From: Lentzea aerocolonigenes
GTDB lineage: Bacteria > Actinomycetota > Actinomycetes > Mycobacteriales > Pseudonocardiaceae
Direction: 5' to 3'
DNA length: 64,000 nt
Assembly (NCBI RefSeq): GCF_000974445.1
Contig: NZ_BBOJ01000014.1
Span: 1-64,000 of the forward strand
Shown: piece by piece, positions 24,066 through 32,408 of the stretch
How positions within the stretch are numbered: the stretch's first letter is position 1
Layout of the letters: every line of letters starts with the position of its first letter
Notes under the pieces: generated by a model
What the model was told of the DNA's origin: nothing
Databases searched by the model: none
The model's input: only the letters and a program-made list of their open reading frames with translations
Program-made: the position numbers and the translations under genes

Positions 24066-24712
24066 TCACCGTCGACCACGCGAGCCGCACGTATCCCGGT
24101 GGCGTGCAGGCGTTGCGCGACGTCTCTCTGACCGTCGGGGGCGGCGAGATGCTTGCGATCGTGGGTCCGTCCGGCTCGGGGAAGTCGACGCTGCTGCACC
24201 TGATGGGCACGCTCGACAAGCCGACCTCTGGCACGGTCGAGATCGACGGTCACGACGTGTCCTCGTTGTCGGACAACGACTTGTCGGCTCTGCGCGCCCG
24301 CACGATCGGGTTCGTGTTCCAGCAGTTCTTCCTCACGGATGGACTGTCGGCGATCGAGAACGTGGCGTCCGGACTCGTCTACGCCGGCGTGCCGCGCTCG
24401 AAGCGCCGTGCCCTCGCGATGTCCGCTTTGGACAGAGTGGGCCTGATCCACCGCGCGCTGCACCGGCCGCACGAGCTGTCCGGCGGCGAACGTCAGCGCG
24501 TCGCGATCGCACGTGCCGTCGTGAACACGCCGGGGATTCTCCTGGCCGACGAGCCGACCGGGAACCTCGACACGCAGAACGGCGCGGGAGTGCTGGAGTT
24601 GCTGGAGAAGCTGAACTCCGACGGCACCACGGTCGTGCTGATCACGCACGACCGGGACATCGCGGCGTGGGCGCCGCGTCGCATCGAGGTGCGGGACGGA
24701 GTGATCGTGTGA
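24062..24712 (+). CDS. MacB/LolD-type ABC transporter ATPase
   Basis: 216 residues, GTG 24062. Walker A GPSGSGKST (about 36-44), Q-loop FVFQQFFLTDGLSAIENV, signature LSGGERQRVAIARA, Walker B ILLADEPTGNLD and His switch LITHD are all present. This is the LolD/MacB subfamily that powers mechanotransmission permeases rather than substrate channels. It overlaps both neighbours by 4 bp. Confidence 0.94.
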   Translation: MITVDHASRTYPGGVQALRDVSLTVGGGEMLAIVGPSGSGKSTLLHLMGTLDKPTSGTVEIDGHDVSSLSDNDLSALRARTIGFVFQQFFLTDGLSAIENVASGLVYAGVPRSKRRALAMSALDRVGLIHRALHRPHELSGGERQRVAIARAVVNTPGILLADEPTGNLDTQNGAGVLELLEKLNSDGTTVVLITHDRDIAAWAPRRIEVRDGVIV

Positions 24713-25854
24713 TCGACCTGCTGCGCCTCGGCTTCTTCGGCATGCGCACCCGCCCGATGCGCGCGATCCTCTCCGCGCTGGGCATCGCGATCGGCATCGC
24801 CGCGGTCGTCGCCGTCGTCGGCATTCCCTCCTCCAGCGCCGCGGCGTTGCGGGAGAAGATGTCCAAACTGGGCACGAACCTGCTGACCGCCGCGCCGGGG
24901 CAGGACTTCTTCGGCCAGGACGCGAAGCTGCCGGAGACGGCGGTGCCGATGGCCAAGCGGATCGGCGCGGTGTCGGCGGCCAGTGCCACCGGCAAGATCT
25001 CCGCGAGCGTCCGCAAGAACGACCTCGTGCCCACGAGCGACACGCTCGGGTTGCAGGTGCAGGCGGCGGAGCAGGACCTGCTGAAGGTGCTGAACGCGGA
25101 GGTCCGCGCGGGCCGGTGGTTGTCGCCGGGCGAGAAGTCGGTGGTGCTCGGGGGCACCGCGGCCTCGCGTCTGGGCGTCGACAAGCCCGGGACGCAGCTG
25201 TGGATCGACGGCCAGTGGTTCACCGTCGTCGGCATCCTCGGGCCGTTGCCGCTCTCGCCGGAGATCGACAGGTCCGCGCTGATCGGCTGGGAGGCGGCGA
25301 AGGAGGCGTTCGGGTTCGAGGGACACGCCAACACGGTCTACGTGCGCACTTCGGAGGACCAGGTCGAGAACGTCCGCAAGCTCCTCGGCCCGACGCTGAA
25401 CCCGCAGCAGTCCAACGAGGTCAAGGTGTCCAGGCCGTCCGAGGCGCTGGAGGCCCAGCAGTTGGCGGAGAGCTCCTACAACGCGCTGTTCCTGGGACTG
25501 GGCGGAGTCGCGTTGTTGGTGGGAGGCGTCGGCGTGGCGAACACGATGGTGATCTCGGTGCTGGAACGGCGCAGGGAGATCGGTCTGCGGCGGGCGCTCG
25601 GGGCGACCCGGCGGCAGATCAGGTGGCAGTTCCTCACCGAGTCGGTGCTGCTGTCCGGCCTCGGCGGGCTGGTCGGCGTGATCGTCGGAATCGCGGTCAC
25701 GGCCGGATATTCGATCAGCCAGAAGTGGCCGGCGGCACTGCCCTGGCCCGCCCTGCTCGGGGGAGTGGGCGCGGCCGTCGCCATCGGCGCCATCGCCGGC
25801 GTTTATCCAGCGGTGCGGGCGGCTCGCCAGTCGCCCACGGAAGCACTCGCCTGA
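24709..25854 (+). CDS. MacB/FtsX-type ABC permease
   Basis: 381 residues, GTG 24709 overlapping the ATPase stop. The layout is that of MacB-PCD/FtsX permeases: helix 1 (about 17-40), a large extracytoplasmic domain (about 41-255), then three helices with the conserved cytoplasmic ERRREIGLRRALGATRRQIRWQFLTESVLLSGLGG motif and the C-terminal PAVRAARQSPTEALA. It works with the adaptor and ATPase to expel or extract an amphipathic compound. The divergent two-component system suggests induction by that compound (inference). Confidence 0.93.
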   Translation: MIDLLRLGFFGMRTRPMRAILSALGIAIGIAAVVAVVGIPSSSAAALREKMSKLGTNLLTAAPGQDFFGQDAKLPETAVPMAKRIGAVSAASATGKISASVRKNDLVPTSDTLGLQVQAAEQDLLKVLNAEVRAGRWLSPGEKSVVLGGTAASRLGVDKPGTQLWIDGQWFTVVGILGPLPLSPEIDRSALIGWEAAKEAFGFEGHANTVYVRTSEDQVENVRKLLGPTLNPQQSNEVKVSRPSEALEAQQLAESSYNALFLGLGGVALLVGGVGVANTMVISVLERRREIGLRRALGATRRQIRWQFLTESVLLSGLGGLVGVIVGIAVTAGYSISQKWPAALPWPALLGGVGAAVAIGAIAGVYPAVRAARQSPTEALA

Positions 25855-25901
25855 GAGAGGGGGCGCACCGATCCGCCGATGGTGCCCTCCCGTACGGAAA
25901 C

Positions 25902-25950
25902 GACGAACGGCGCTTTTGTGCACCTGGGGTGGACAAAAGCGCCGTTCGTC
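25902..25950. terminator. Bidirectional hairpin terminator
   Basis: A 23-bp stem with one mismatch (25902-25924 with 25928-25950) and a TGG loop. It lies between the convergent permease and serC, and is similar in length and loop to the hairpin at 36892-36932. Confidence 0.8.
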
Positions 25951-25956
25951 ACGTGA

Positions 25957-27084
25957 TCAGAGCTGGCCGACGACCCAGTCGATGGCCTGCGTCAGGATCG
26001 TGACGTCGTTCGGCTCGATGGCCGGGAACATCGCGACCCGCAGCTGGTTCTTGCCGAGCTTGCGGTACGGCTCGACGTCGACGATCCCGTTGGCGCGCAA
26101 CACCTTCGCCACGGTGGCGGCGTCCACGTCGTCGGAGAAGTTGATCGTGCCGACGACCTGCGAGCGGTCAGCGGCCTTCTCCACGTACGGCGTGGTGTAG
26201 GCGGTCTTCTCGGCCCACGAGTACAGCCGGTCGCTCGAGTCCTTGGTGCGCGCGACCGACCACTCGAGACCACCGTTGCCGTTGATCCAGTCGATCTGGT
26301 GCGCCAGCAGGAAGAGCGTGGCGACCGACGGCGTGTTGTACGTCTGGTCCTTCGTGGAGTTGTCGAGCGCCGTCGGCAGCGACAGGAACTCCGGCACCCA
26401 ACGGTCCTTGAGCTCCTCGACGCGGGCCAGCGCGGCGGGCGACATCAGGGCGAGCCACAGGCCGCCGTCGCTCGCGAACGACTTCTGCGGCGCGAAGTAG
26501 TAGACGTCGAAGTCCTCGGCCTTGACCGGCAGGCCACCCGCGCCGGACGTGGCGTCGATCGCGATGAGCGCGTCACCTGCCCCGTCGATGCGGGTGACCG
26601 GCATGGCCACACCGGTCGAGGTCTCGTTCTGCGCCCAGCCCACCAGGTCGGCACCCTCGGCGTAGAAGAGCTCGGGCGCCGTGCCAGGCTCGGCCTTGGT
26701 GACCAGCGAGTCCTTCAGGAACGGCGCGGTCTGCGTGACCTTGGCGAACTTCGACGAGAACTCACCGTTGGTGAAGTGCTGAGCGGTCTCCCGCACGAGC
26801 CCGAACGACGCCGCGTCCCAGAACGCCGTGGTGCCACCGTTGCCGAGCACGACCTCGTAGCCCTCGGGCAGCTGGAAGAGCTCGCGCAGCCCGGAACGCA
26901 CTCGGCCGACGAGGTTCTTGACGGGCTTCTGCCGGTGAGACGTGCCGAGCAGGGCCGCACCCTCGGACGCGAGAGCCTGCACGGCCTCGGGGCGCACCTT
27001 GGACGGCCCGCAGCCGAAGCGGCCGTCGGACGGCTTGAGCTCGGCGGGAAGCACCAACGTGGTCGGATCGGCGGTCTGGGTCAT
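25957..27084 (-). CDS. serC: Phosphoserine aminotransferase
   Basis: 375 residues of the class V aminotransferase fold, actinobacterial SerC branch. The PLP lysine is in YYFAPQKSFASDGGLW (about residue 195). Other marks are FGCGPSKVRPEA near the N-terminus, GNGGTTAFWDAASFGLV, AQNETSTGVAMPV and the C-terminal GINFSDD-like TINFSDDVDAATVAKVLRANGIVDVEPYRKLGKNQLRVAMFPAIEP. It converts 3-phosphohydroxypyruvate and glutamate to phosphoserine in serine synthesis; in some species it also serves pyridoxal phosphate synthesis. ATG 27084 has a GGAGG upstream. Monocistronic. Confidence 0.95.
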   Translation of the reverse strand: MTQTADPTTLVLPAELKPSDGRFGCGPSKVRPEAVQALASEGAALLGTSHRQKPVKNLVGRVRSGLRELFQLPEGYEVVLGNGGTTAFWDAASFGLVRETAQHFTNGEFSSKFAKVTQTAPFLKDSLVTKAEPGTAPELFYAEGADLVGWAQNETSTGVAMPVTRIDGAGDALIAIDATSGAGGLPVKAEDFDVYYFAPQKSFASDGGLWLALMSPAALARVEELKDRWVPEFLSLPTALDNSTKDQTYNTPSVATLFLLAHQIDWINGNGGLEWSVARTKDSSDRLYSWAEKTAYTTPYVEKAADRSQVVGTINFSDDVDAATVAKVLRANGIVDVEPYRKLGKNQLRVAMFPAIEPNDVTILTQAIDWVVGQL

Positions 27085-27292
27085 GTGGTCACGCCTCCGG
27101 GGCGATCGACTGTGCTTGGGGGACCTGACCGGCGCCGTTGCCGGAGTTCACAGTGTTGCAGGCGGGTGGCCGGGAGGTGTCAGCCGGGTGTCCTGGGTCA
27201 CTGTCCACTGACGACCCGGAGTTGATCATGGCGGGTGATTTGTGTACCGTCCGCAACCTCTGCTGGAAAAAGAACTACGGAGGGTTAGCTCG

Positions 27293-27352
27293 GTGTTGCG
27301 GATGTGGGCTGACATGGGTGGGAACTCCGGCACCACGGACGAGGACGACTGA
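27293..27352 (+). CDS. Possible 19-aa acidic microprotein
   Basis: GTG at 27293 follows a good GGAGGG Shine-Dalgarno (27279-27284) by 8 bp and opens a 19-codon frame (MLRMWADMGGNSGTTDEDD) ending in TGA. It lies in the gap between serC and the next minus-strand gene. Nothing is known about it. The ribosome-binding site is the only positive evidence, and chance cannot be excluded. Confidence 0.3.
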   Translation: MLRMWADMGGNSGTTDEDD

Positions 27353-27362
27353 CCCTCCTTCG

Positions 27363-28247
27363 TCAGCTGCGTGAGCTCGCGTGCTGATTCTTCCTGAGCT
27401 CCAGCCGTGCGCCGGCGCGTTGCCGTACGGGCGGGTTGGACAGTTCCCAGGTGATGATGCGCCTGTCCAGGTCGTCCGAGGTCTTGGTCAGGTCGTAACC
27501 GACGTCGAGCGGACCGATCGGTTCCAGGTAGACGTCGTCGCCGGGCGGCAGGACGATCCGGTAGACGGCGTGCGTGACCGGCTGCGCGAACATGAGCGTG
27601 AACTCGTCCGGTGATCCGTCGACCAGGGGCTGACACCGCTTCGGCCAGTGCAGCTCGATGACGACCGAGATCTCGGCGCCTTCCCGCGGCGGCTCGTGGA
27701 AGTGGATCACTGCCGACACGACGCCGTCCTTCGGCCACGACAGGGTCGTGTGGAGGGTGGTGCCGGAAGAGCCGTCCACGAGAAGAGTGCGCACGGTCAT
27801 CTTGACCTGACGTCGATACCTGGCTGATTGCGGCCAACCGCAGCCGAACTTCATCCGGATGAAGAAGAGGTCGGGCCCCAGAGGGCGGAGTTTGATCGTC
27901 AACTTCGTGTCCGCGTCGCCGCCGTCACGGATGACGATGGTTTCCTTCCATTCGAGAATCTGATAGCTGGGCCGCACTTTGTCGAGCTGGTTGCAGTAGC
28001 GGGACAGCAGCTCCCTTTGCACCGCCTGTTCGCGGCGTTCGGCACCGAGACTCGTCATCAGCGCGATTCCGGCGACCGCGATGAGGAGGATGGCCGCCAC
28101 CAGGGCGCCGGACTTGATGGCGGTGCTGCCGAGGACCGCGCCCAGCAGCACGGCGAACGACATGATGCCCAGCACGGCTTTCGCCACCGCCGGTGTGCCG
28201 CGGGTCTGGAGGAATTCCTCCAGAAAAAGAATTGTCTCTCGCAGCAC
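27363..28247 (-). CDS. Unknown membrane-anchored protein, 294 aa
   Basis: From GTG 28247, preceded by a GGGGGA Shine-Dalgarno. It has a short N-terminal helix (LRETILFLEEFLQTRG), two adjacent transmembrane helices (about 23-40 and 46-66), a charged coiled-coil-like stretch (RREQAVQRELLSRYCNQLDKV), and a roughly 200-residue beta-rich soluble domain with paired Trp/Pro motifs (LSWPKDG, LHWPKRC). A hairpin topology would put both ends in the cytoplasm. No family is recognised. It is transcribed alone. A longer reading to 28388 lacks a plausible start. Confidence 0.65.
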   Translation of the reverse strand: MLRETILFLEEFLQTRGTPAVAKAVLGIMSFAVLLGAVLGSTAIKSGALVAAILLIAVAGIALMTSLGAERREQAVQRELLSRYCNQLDKVRPSYQILEWKETIVIRDGGDADTKLTIKLRPLGPDLFFIRMKFGCGWPQSARYRRQVKMTVRTLLVDGSSGTTLHTTLSWPKDGVVSAVIHFHEPPREGAEISVVIELHWPKRCQPLVDGSPDEFTLMFAQPVTHAVYRIVLPPGDDVYLEPIGPLDVGYDLTKTSDDLDRRIITWELSNPPVRQRAGARLELRKNQHASSRS

Positions 28248-28409
28248 CTGTTCCCCCGACGATGTCGCGACAGCGCAGGTGACTGCCCGTGGTAGTCGAA
28301 TGAACAGATTCTTGCGCCGATGTGCGGTTCGTGAGAGTGCGGCACTCGAACGGCCGCCGCGGCGATAGGCGCTTTCACCGTTGTGCACTAATCCGGTGAC
28401 ATCATCGCG

Positions 28410-29012
28410 TTACTGGAGCATGCCCCGATCCATCGCCGTGGTGACCGCCGCCGTCCGATCGGACACCCCGAGCTTGTTGAACATCCTCAACAGGTGGGTC
28501 TTCACGGTCGCCTCCGAGATGAACAACGTCCGTCCGATCTCGACGTTCGACATCCCCTTCGCGACCAGCCGCAACACCTCGGCCTCCCGCGCGGACAGCG
28601 GCGGCGTGCGCACCTGGCCGACGACCTTCGCCACCATCGACGGCGCCAGCACCGTCTCCCCCCGAGAAGCCGCCCGGATCGCCGCGATCAGGTCCTCGGT
28701 GGTCGAGTCCTTCAGCAGGTACCCCGACGCGCCGGCCTCCACCGCGCGGAGGATGTCCGAGTCGGTCTCGTACGTGGTCAGAACGAGCACCCGCGGACCG
28801 GTTCCGACGATCCGGGCGGTGGCCGCCACGCCGTCCATCTCCGGCATGCGCAGGTCCATCAGCACGACGTCCGGCTTCAAAGCAGCAGCCAAAGAGATGG
28901 CCTCGGAGCCTGAACCGGCGTCGCCGACCACGACGAGGTCGTCGGCCACGAGCATTCCGCGCAGGCCCTGACGCACCACGGGGTGGTCGTCCACCAGCAG
29001 AATCCTGATCAC
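28410..29012 (-). CDS. NarL/LuxR-family response regulator
   Basis: 200 residues from GTG 29012. The receiver has DDH at 8-10, phosphoacceptor Asp in DVVLMDLRMPEMDG near 54, and the LLKDSTTEDL lysine. The C-terminal LuxR helix-turn-helix reads LSAREAEVLRLVAKGMSNVEIGRTLFISEATVKTHLLRMFNKLGVSDR. It overlaps the kinase stop by GTGA. As the last gene of an ABC-2 transporter operon, it probably regulates transporter expression. Confidence 0.94.
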   Translation of the reverse strand: MIRILLVDDHPVVRQGLRGMLVADDLVVVGDAGSGSEAISLAAALKPDVVLMDLRMPEMDGVAATARIVGTGPRVLVLTTYETDSDILRAVEAGASGYLLKDSTTEDLIAAIRAASRGETVLAPSMVAKVVGQVRTPPLSAREAEVLRLVAKGMSNVEIGRTLFISEATVKTHLLRMFNKLGVSDRTAAVTTAMDRGMLQ

Positions 29013-30106
29013 AGCGGTACCTCCACCAGCACCGACGCCCCCTCGTCCGACGACAGGGAGAGCGTCCCACCCACCTGTTCCAGCCGTGCGCGCATGCCGC
29101 GCAGGCCGAAGCCTTCCAGAGCGTCGCCGAACCCGCGGCCGTCGTCCCGCACCTCCAGTGAGACGCCGTCGGAGTCGAACCTCATCACCACGTCGACCCG
29201 CGAGGCGCCCGAGTGCCGCGTCACGTTGTTCAGGGCCTCCTGGACGGTGCGCAGCAGGACCACCTCGACCGCCGTCGGCAACGACACGGGGTCGCCGATC
29301 ACCCGGAACGAAGACGGCAGCGCCACCCCGGAAACCAAGCGCCGCAACGCGTCTTCCAGCGACGAACCGTCCAGTGGCGACGGTGCGTTCGAGGCCACCA
29401 GGGCCCTGGCCTCGCGGAGGTTCTCCCGCGCGGTCTGCAGTGCCAGTCCGACGTTGGGCTCTGCGCCCTGCAGCAGCGTGATGATCGACGTGAAGCCCTG
29501 CGCCAGCGTGTCGTGGATGTCGGCCGACCAGCGGGCCCGTTCGGCTTCGATGGTCAGCGCCTCGATGCGTTCCAGCAGCTCGCCGCGTTGCTTGTTCTGG
29601 TGGGCGATCCTGCTGATCGCCCAGCCGAACGCCTGGGAGAAGCCGATGATCAGCAACGCCGCTGCCCACGGCAGTGCCGCGTCGGAACCAGCCAGCCAGG
29701 TCAGGATCTGCGGCGTGAACACGAAGACGGCCGCGGGGTAGATCGCCCACGAGAGCGGCAGGACCATGTAGATCTGCGGTACCAGGCCGAACAGTGCGAA
29801 CGTGGCGTTGCCGGTCAGCCAGACCGCCGGGGCCCACGTGACGAGCGAACCCGCCGCGTAGACGAAGCCGCGCCAGTCGTCCTCGCCGCGTTCGACCAGT
29901 TTCTTGCCGTACGCGACGAACCACAGGGCGTTCAGGACGAGCAACCCCGCCGCCGAGAGACGCTCGGCGAGGGGGTCGCGGTCCAGCATCACGATCACCA
30001 GCGTGGTGACCTGGGTGATCGTGAAGAGCACGTACCAGGTGATCAGCTGGTTGTGTTGCTCCAGCGGAAGGTGCGCGTCACCAGCAGCAGACCTGCGATC
30101 GTCCAC
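29009..30106 (-). CDS. Sensor histidine kinase, HisKA_3 type
   Basis: 365 residues from GTG 30106; a shorter form from GTG 30031, just past the permease stop, is possible. Five to six transmembrane helices (about 25-165) form a membrane-embedded sensor like DesK. They are followed by the HisKA_3 box ERARWSADIHDTLAQGFTSIITLLQ with phospho-His, and a HATPase domain with TVQEALNNVTRHSGA, DDGRGFG and GFGLRGMRARLEQVGG. It phosphorylates the following NarL-type regulator. The 30106 start overlaps the permease gene by 64 bp. It probably senses a membrane-active compound handled by the ABC transporter. Confidence 0.9.
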   Translation of the reverse strand: MDDRRSAAGDAHLPLEQHNQLITWYVLFTITQVTTLVIVMLDRDPLAERLSAAGLLVLNALWFVAYGKKLVERGEDDWRGFVYAAGSLVTWAPAVWLTGNATFALFGLVPQIYMVLPLSWAIYPAAVFVFTPQILTWLAGSDAALPWAAALLIIGFSQAFGWAISRIAHQNKQRGELLERIEALTIEAERARWSADIHDTLAQGFTSIITLLQGAEPNVGLALQTARENLREARALVASNAPSPLDGSSLEDALRRLVSGVALPSSFRVIGDPVSLPTAVEVVLLRTVQEALNNVTRHSGASRVDVVMRFDSDGVSLEVRDDGRGFGDALEGFGLRGMRARLEQVGGTLSLSSDEGASVLVEVPL

Positions 30107-30843
30107 GCCCCGAGCACCAGCGCGATCTTGCCGAGCTCCCATGATCCCGCCGCCTCCATGACCGCGTAGCCGTCGTCCAGTGCGAACACCGAGCGGAAAC
30201 CCTGACACACCCACTTCAACGGGAAGAGCGAACCCGTGACCCGCAGCGACTCCGGCAGCACCGCCTGGCTGATGAACACGCCGGACAGGAACTGCAGCAC
30301 GATGTACGGCAGGTTCAGCACGCCCGCGGCGTTGCGGGTGGACTTGGCGATCGAGCTCAGCGCGACACCGATCAGCGAGCACGAGATCACGCCGAGCACG
30401 AACACCCAGCCGAACGTGAACCACTTCTGGGCGGTGGAAGGCAGTTCCACGTCGAACCGAAGCATCGCGACGGCCATCAGCAGCACGGCCTCGACCAGGC
30501 TCGACACGAAGACCAGGACGATCTTGCCGATGAAGTAGGACGTGAACGGCATCGGCGTGCCGCGCAGGCGCTTCAGGGTGCCGTCCTCGCGGTCGGCCAC
30601 GACGCTCATGCCCAGGCCGACGAACGACGTCGAGATGATGCCGGCGCCGATCATGCTGGCCGCGAACATCTGGCCTGCCGCCGGTTCCTTCACGTAGACC
30701 GTGCCGAGCAGCAGCATCAGGATCGCGGGCAGCGACACCGTGAAGATGAGGTTTTCCTTCTGCCGGAAGAACTCCCGCAGCTCGGTCGCACCCCTCGAGA
30801 GACCGAGCGAGAAGGTTCCGGGCAGAGTGGCAACGGCGGTCAC
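30043..30843 (-). CDS. ABC-2 type transporter permease
   Basis: 266 residues with six transmembrane helices, the ABC-2/DrrB layout. It begins TLPGTFSLGLSRGATELREFFRQKENLIFTVSLPAILMLLLG. The conserved cytoplasmic segment DREDGTLKRLRGTPM lies near residue 85, and LNLPYIVLQFLSGVFIS near 180-196. GTG 30843 overlaps the ATPase stop by GTGA. It forms an exporter with the adjacent ATPase. Substrate unknown, probably a drug or lipid. Confidence 0.92.
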   Translation of the reverse strand: MTAVATLPGTFSLGLSRGATELREFFRQKENLIFTVSLPAILMLLLGTVYVKEPAAGQMFAASMIGAGIISTSFVGLGMSVVADREDGTLKRLRGTPMPFTSYFIGKIVLVFVSSLVEAVLLMAVAMLRFDVELPSTAQKWFTFGWVFVLGVISCSLIGVALSSIAKSTRNAAGVLNLPYIVLQFLSGVFISQAVLPESLRVTGSLFPLKWVCQGFRSVFALDDGYAVMEAAGSWELGKIALVLGAWTIAGLLLVTRTFRWSNTTS

Positions 30844-31664
30844 GCGATCAGCTCCAGGTAGACGTCTTCCAGCGACGGACGGGTGACGGTGAGCTCGGCG
30901 AGCTCGCCGTGGCGCGACAGCTCGGCGATCACCTTGGTGGGCTCGGAGGTGCGGACCTCCTGGTAGCCGCGGTCGCTGAGCCAGCGCACGGTGGCGTCGG
31001 CGTGGGCGCGGCCGTTCAACGTCTGCGGCGTGCCCTCGGCGACGATCCGGCCGCCCGCGAGCACGGCCACGCGGTCGGCGAGCGCCTCGGCCTCGTCGAG
31101 GTAGTGCGTGGTCAGCAGGATCGTGGTGCCCTCGGCGGCCAGCGACTTGATCAGGCCCCAGAAGTGCCGGCGCGCCTCCGGGTCGAAGCCCGTGGTCGGC
31201 TCGTCCAGGAACACCAGCTCGGGGCGGCCGATGATGCCGAGCGCCACGTCCAGCCGCCGGCGCTGACCTCCGGACAACGTGCCGGCGCGGGACTTCGCCT
31301 TCTCGGCCAGCCCGACGAGCTCGATCACCTCGTCCGGATCACGCGGGTCGGCGTAGTACTTCGCGTAGTGCCGCACGGCCTCGTGCACGGTGAGGTTCGC
31401 GGCGTCGCTCGCGCTCTGCAGGACGATCCCGAGCCGCGACCGCCACACCCGGCCGGCCCTGGCGGGGTCGTCCCCCAGCACGCTCACCTCACCGGCGTCC
31501 CGGCCGCGGTGCCCCTCCAGGATCTCCACCGTCGTCGTCTTCCCGGCGCCGTTCGGTCCGAGGACCGCGAACACCTCGCCCCGTGCGACGTCGAGGTCCA
31601 CCCCTGCCACCGCCTGGTGGCCCTTGTAGGCCTTCTTCAGGCCCCGCACTCGAATCGCGTTCAT
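30840..31664 (-). CDS. ABC-2 type transporter ATPase (CcmA/DrrA-like)
   Basis: 274 residues, ATG 31664 with AGGA 8 bp upstream. Walker A GPNGAGKTT (about 37-45), signature LSGGQRRRLDVALG, Walker B LVFLDEPTTGFDPEARR and H-loop LTTHYLDEAEALADR are present. The C-terminal extension after about residue 215 is the regulatory region seen in DrrA-type ATPases. First gene of the four-gene operon ATPase-permease-kinase-regulator, divergent from urease. Confidence 0.94.
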   Translation of the reverse strand: MNAIRVRGLKKAYKGHQAVAGVDLDVARGEVFAVLGPNGAGKTTTVEILEGHRGRDAGEVSVLGDDPARAGRVWRSRLGIVLQSASDAANLTVHEAVRHYAKYYADPRDPDEVIELVGLAEKAKSRAGTLSGGQRRRLDVALGIIGRPELVFLDEPTTGFDPEARRHFWGLIKSLAAEGTTILLTTHYLDEAEALADRVAVLAGGRIVAEGTPQTLNGRAHADATVRWLSDRGYQEVRTSEPTKVIAELSRHGELAELTVTRPSLEDVYLELIA

Positions 31665-31752
31665 GGGGTGAATCCTGCGGTTTCGAGGGCACCTGCCGGG
31701 ACGACCGCACCGCTGACTCCGGTTGTCAACCGGTCGGTGGACACGCGACCGT

Positions 31753-31768
31753 GTTTCGGCCGTGTTTC
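31753..31768. promoter_or_regulatory. GlnR-box-like site upstream of the urease operon
   Basis: GTTTC-GGCCGT-GTTTC; on the other strand GAAAC-n6-GAAAC. The GlnR consensus in actinomycetes is gTnAc-n6-GaAAc, with 11-bp spacing between half-sites, as here. It lies 41-56 bp upstream of the ureAB start. Urease is a known GlnR target in Streptomyces. The call rests on two half-sites and position. Confidence 0.5.
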
Positions 31769-31808
31769 CACTCCTCGATAGCGAGCTTTCGCGTGTTAGA
31801 ACAATCGG

Positions 31809-32408
31809 GTGCATCTGACGCCGCATGAACGCGACAAGCTCCTCGTGCACGTCGCCGCCGACGTGGCCCGGCGCCGGCTCGAACGCGGGGTGCTGCTCAA
31901 CTACCCCGAGGCCGTCGCGCTGATCACCGACCACGTGCTGGAGGGCGCGCGGGACGGCCGCACGGTCAGTGAGCTCATGGAGAGCGGGCGGACGGTCCTC
32001 GCGCCCGAGCAGGTGATGCGCGGCGTGCCGGAGATGATCGACTCGGTGCAGGTCGAGGGGACGTTCCCGGACGGCACGAAGCTCGTCACGGTGCACCACC
32101 CCATCGCGCCCTCCGCGGGGCCCGCGCCCGGTGAGGTCGTCGTGGGCTCCGAGCCCGTCGAGCTGAACCCCGGACGGCCGCGCGTCACGCTGACCGTGGT
32201 CAACGTCGCCGACCGGCCCGTCCAGGTCGGCTCGCACTTCCACTTCGCGTCGGTCAACACCGGACTGGAGTTCGACCGCGACCAGGCGTTCGGCTACCGG
32301 CTGGACATCCCCGCGGGCACGGCCACCAGGTTCGAGCCCGGCGTCGAGCGCGAGGTCACGCTGGTTCCGTTGGCAGGGTTGAGGATTGTCCGGGGGTTGC
32401 AGCGATGA
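31809..32408 (+). CDS. ureAB: Urease gamma-beta fusion subunit
   Basis: 199 residues combining UreA (1-100: MHLTPHERDKLLVHVAADVARRRLERGVLLNYPEAVALI, then SELMESGRTVLAPEQVMRGVPEMI) and UreB (about 105-199: GEVVVGSEPVELNPGRPRVTLTVVNVADRPVQVGSHFHFASVN). The fused form is common in actinobacteria. With UreC it forms the nickel enzyme that splits urea into ammonia and carbamate. GTG 31809 has no obvious Shine-Dalgarno. First gene of ureAB-C-F-G-D. Its stop overlaps ureC by 4 bp. Confidence 0.96.
   Translation: MHLTPHERDKLLVHVAADVARRRLERGVLLNYPEAVALITDHVLEGARDGRTVSELMESGRTVLAPEQVMRGVPEMIDSVQVEGTFPDGTKLVTVHHPIAPSAGPAPGEVVVGSEPVELNPGRPRVTLTVVNVADRPVQVGSHFHFASVNTGLEFDRDQAFGYRLDIPAGTATRFEPGVEREVTLVPLAGLRIVRGLQR

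Noticed and set aside
27085..27292. Leader upstream of serC as a riboswitch
   Set aside because: No recognisable aptamer or terminator/anti-terminator arrangement, and the serC ribosome site lies next to a short ordinary leader.
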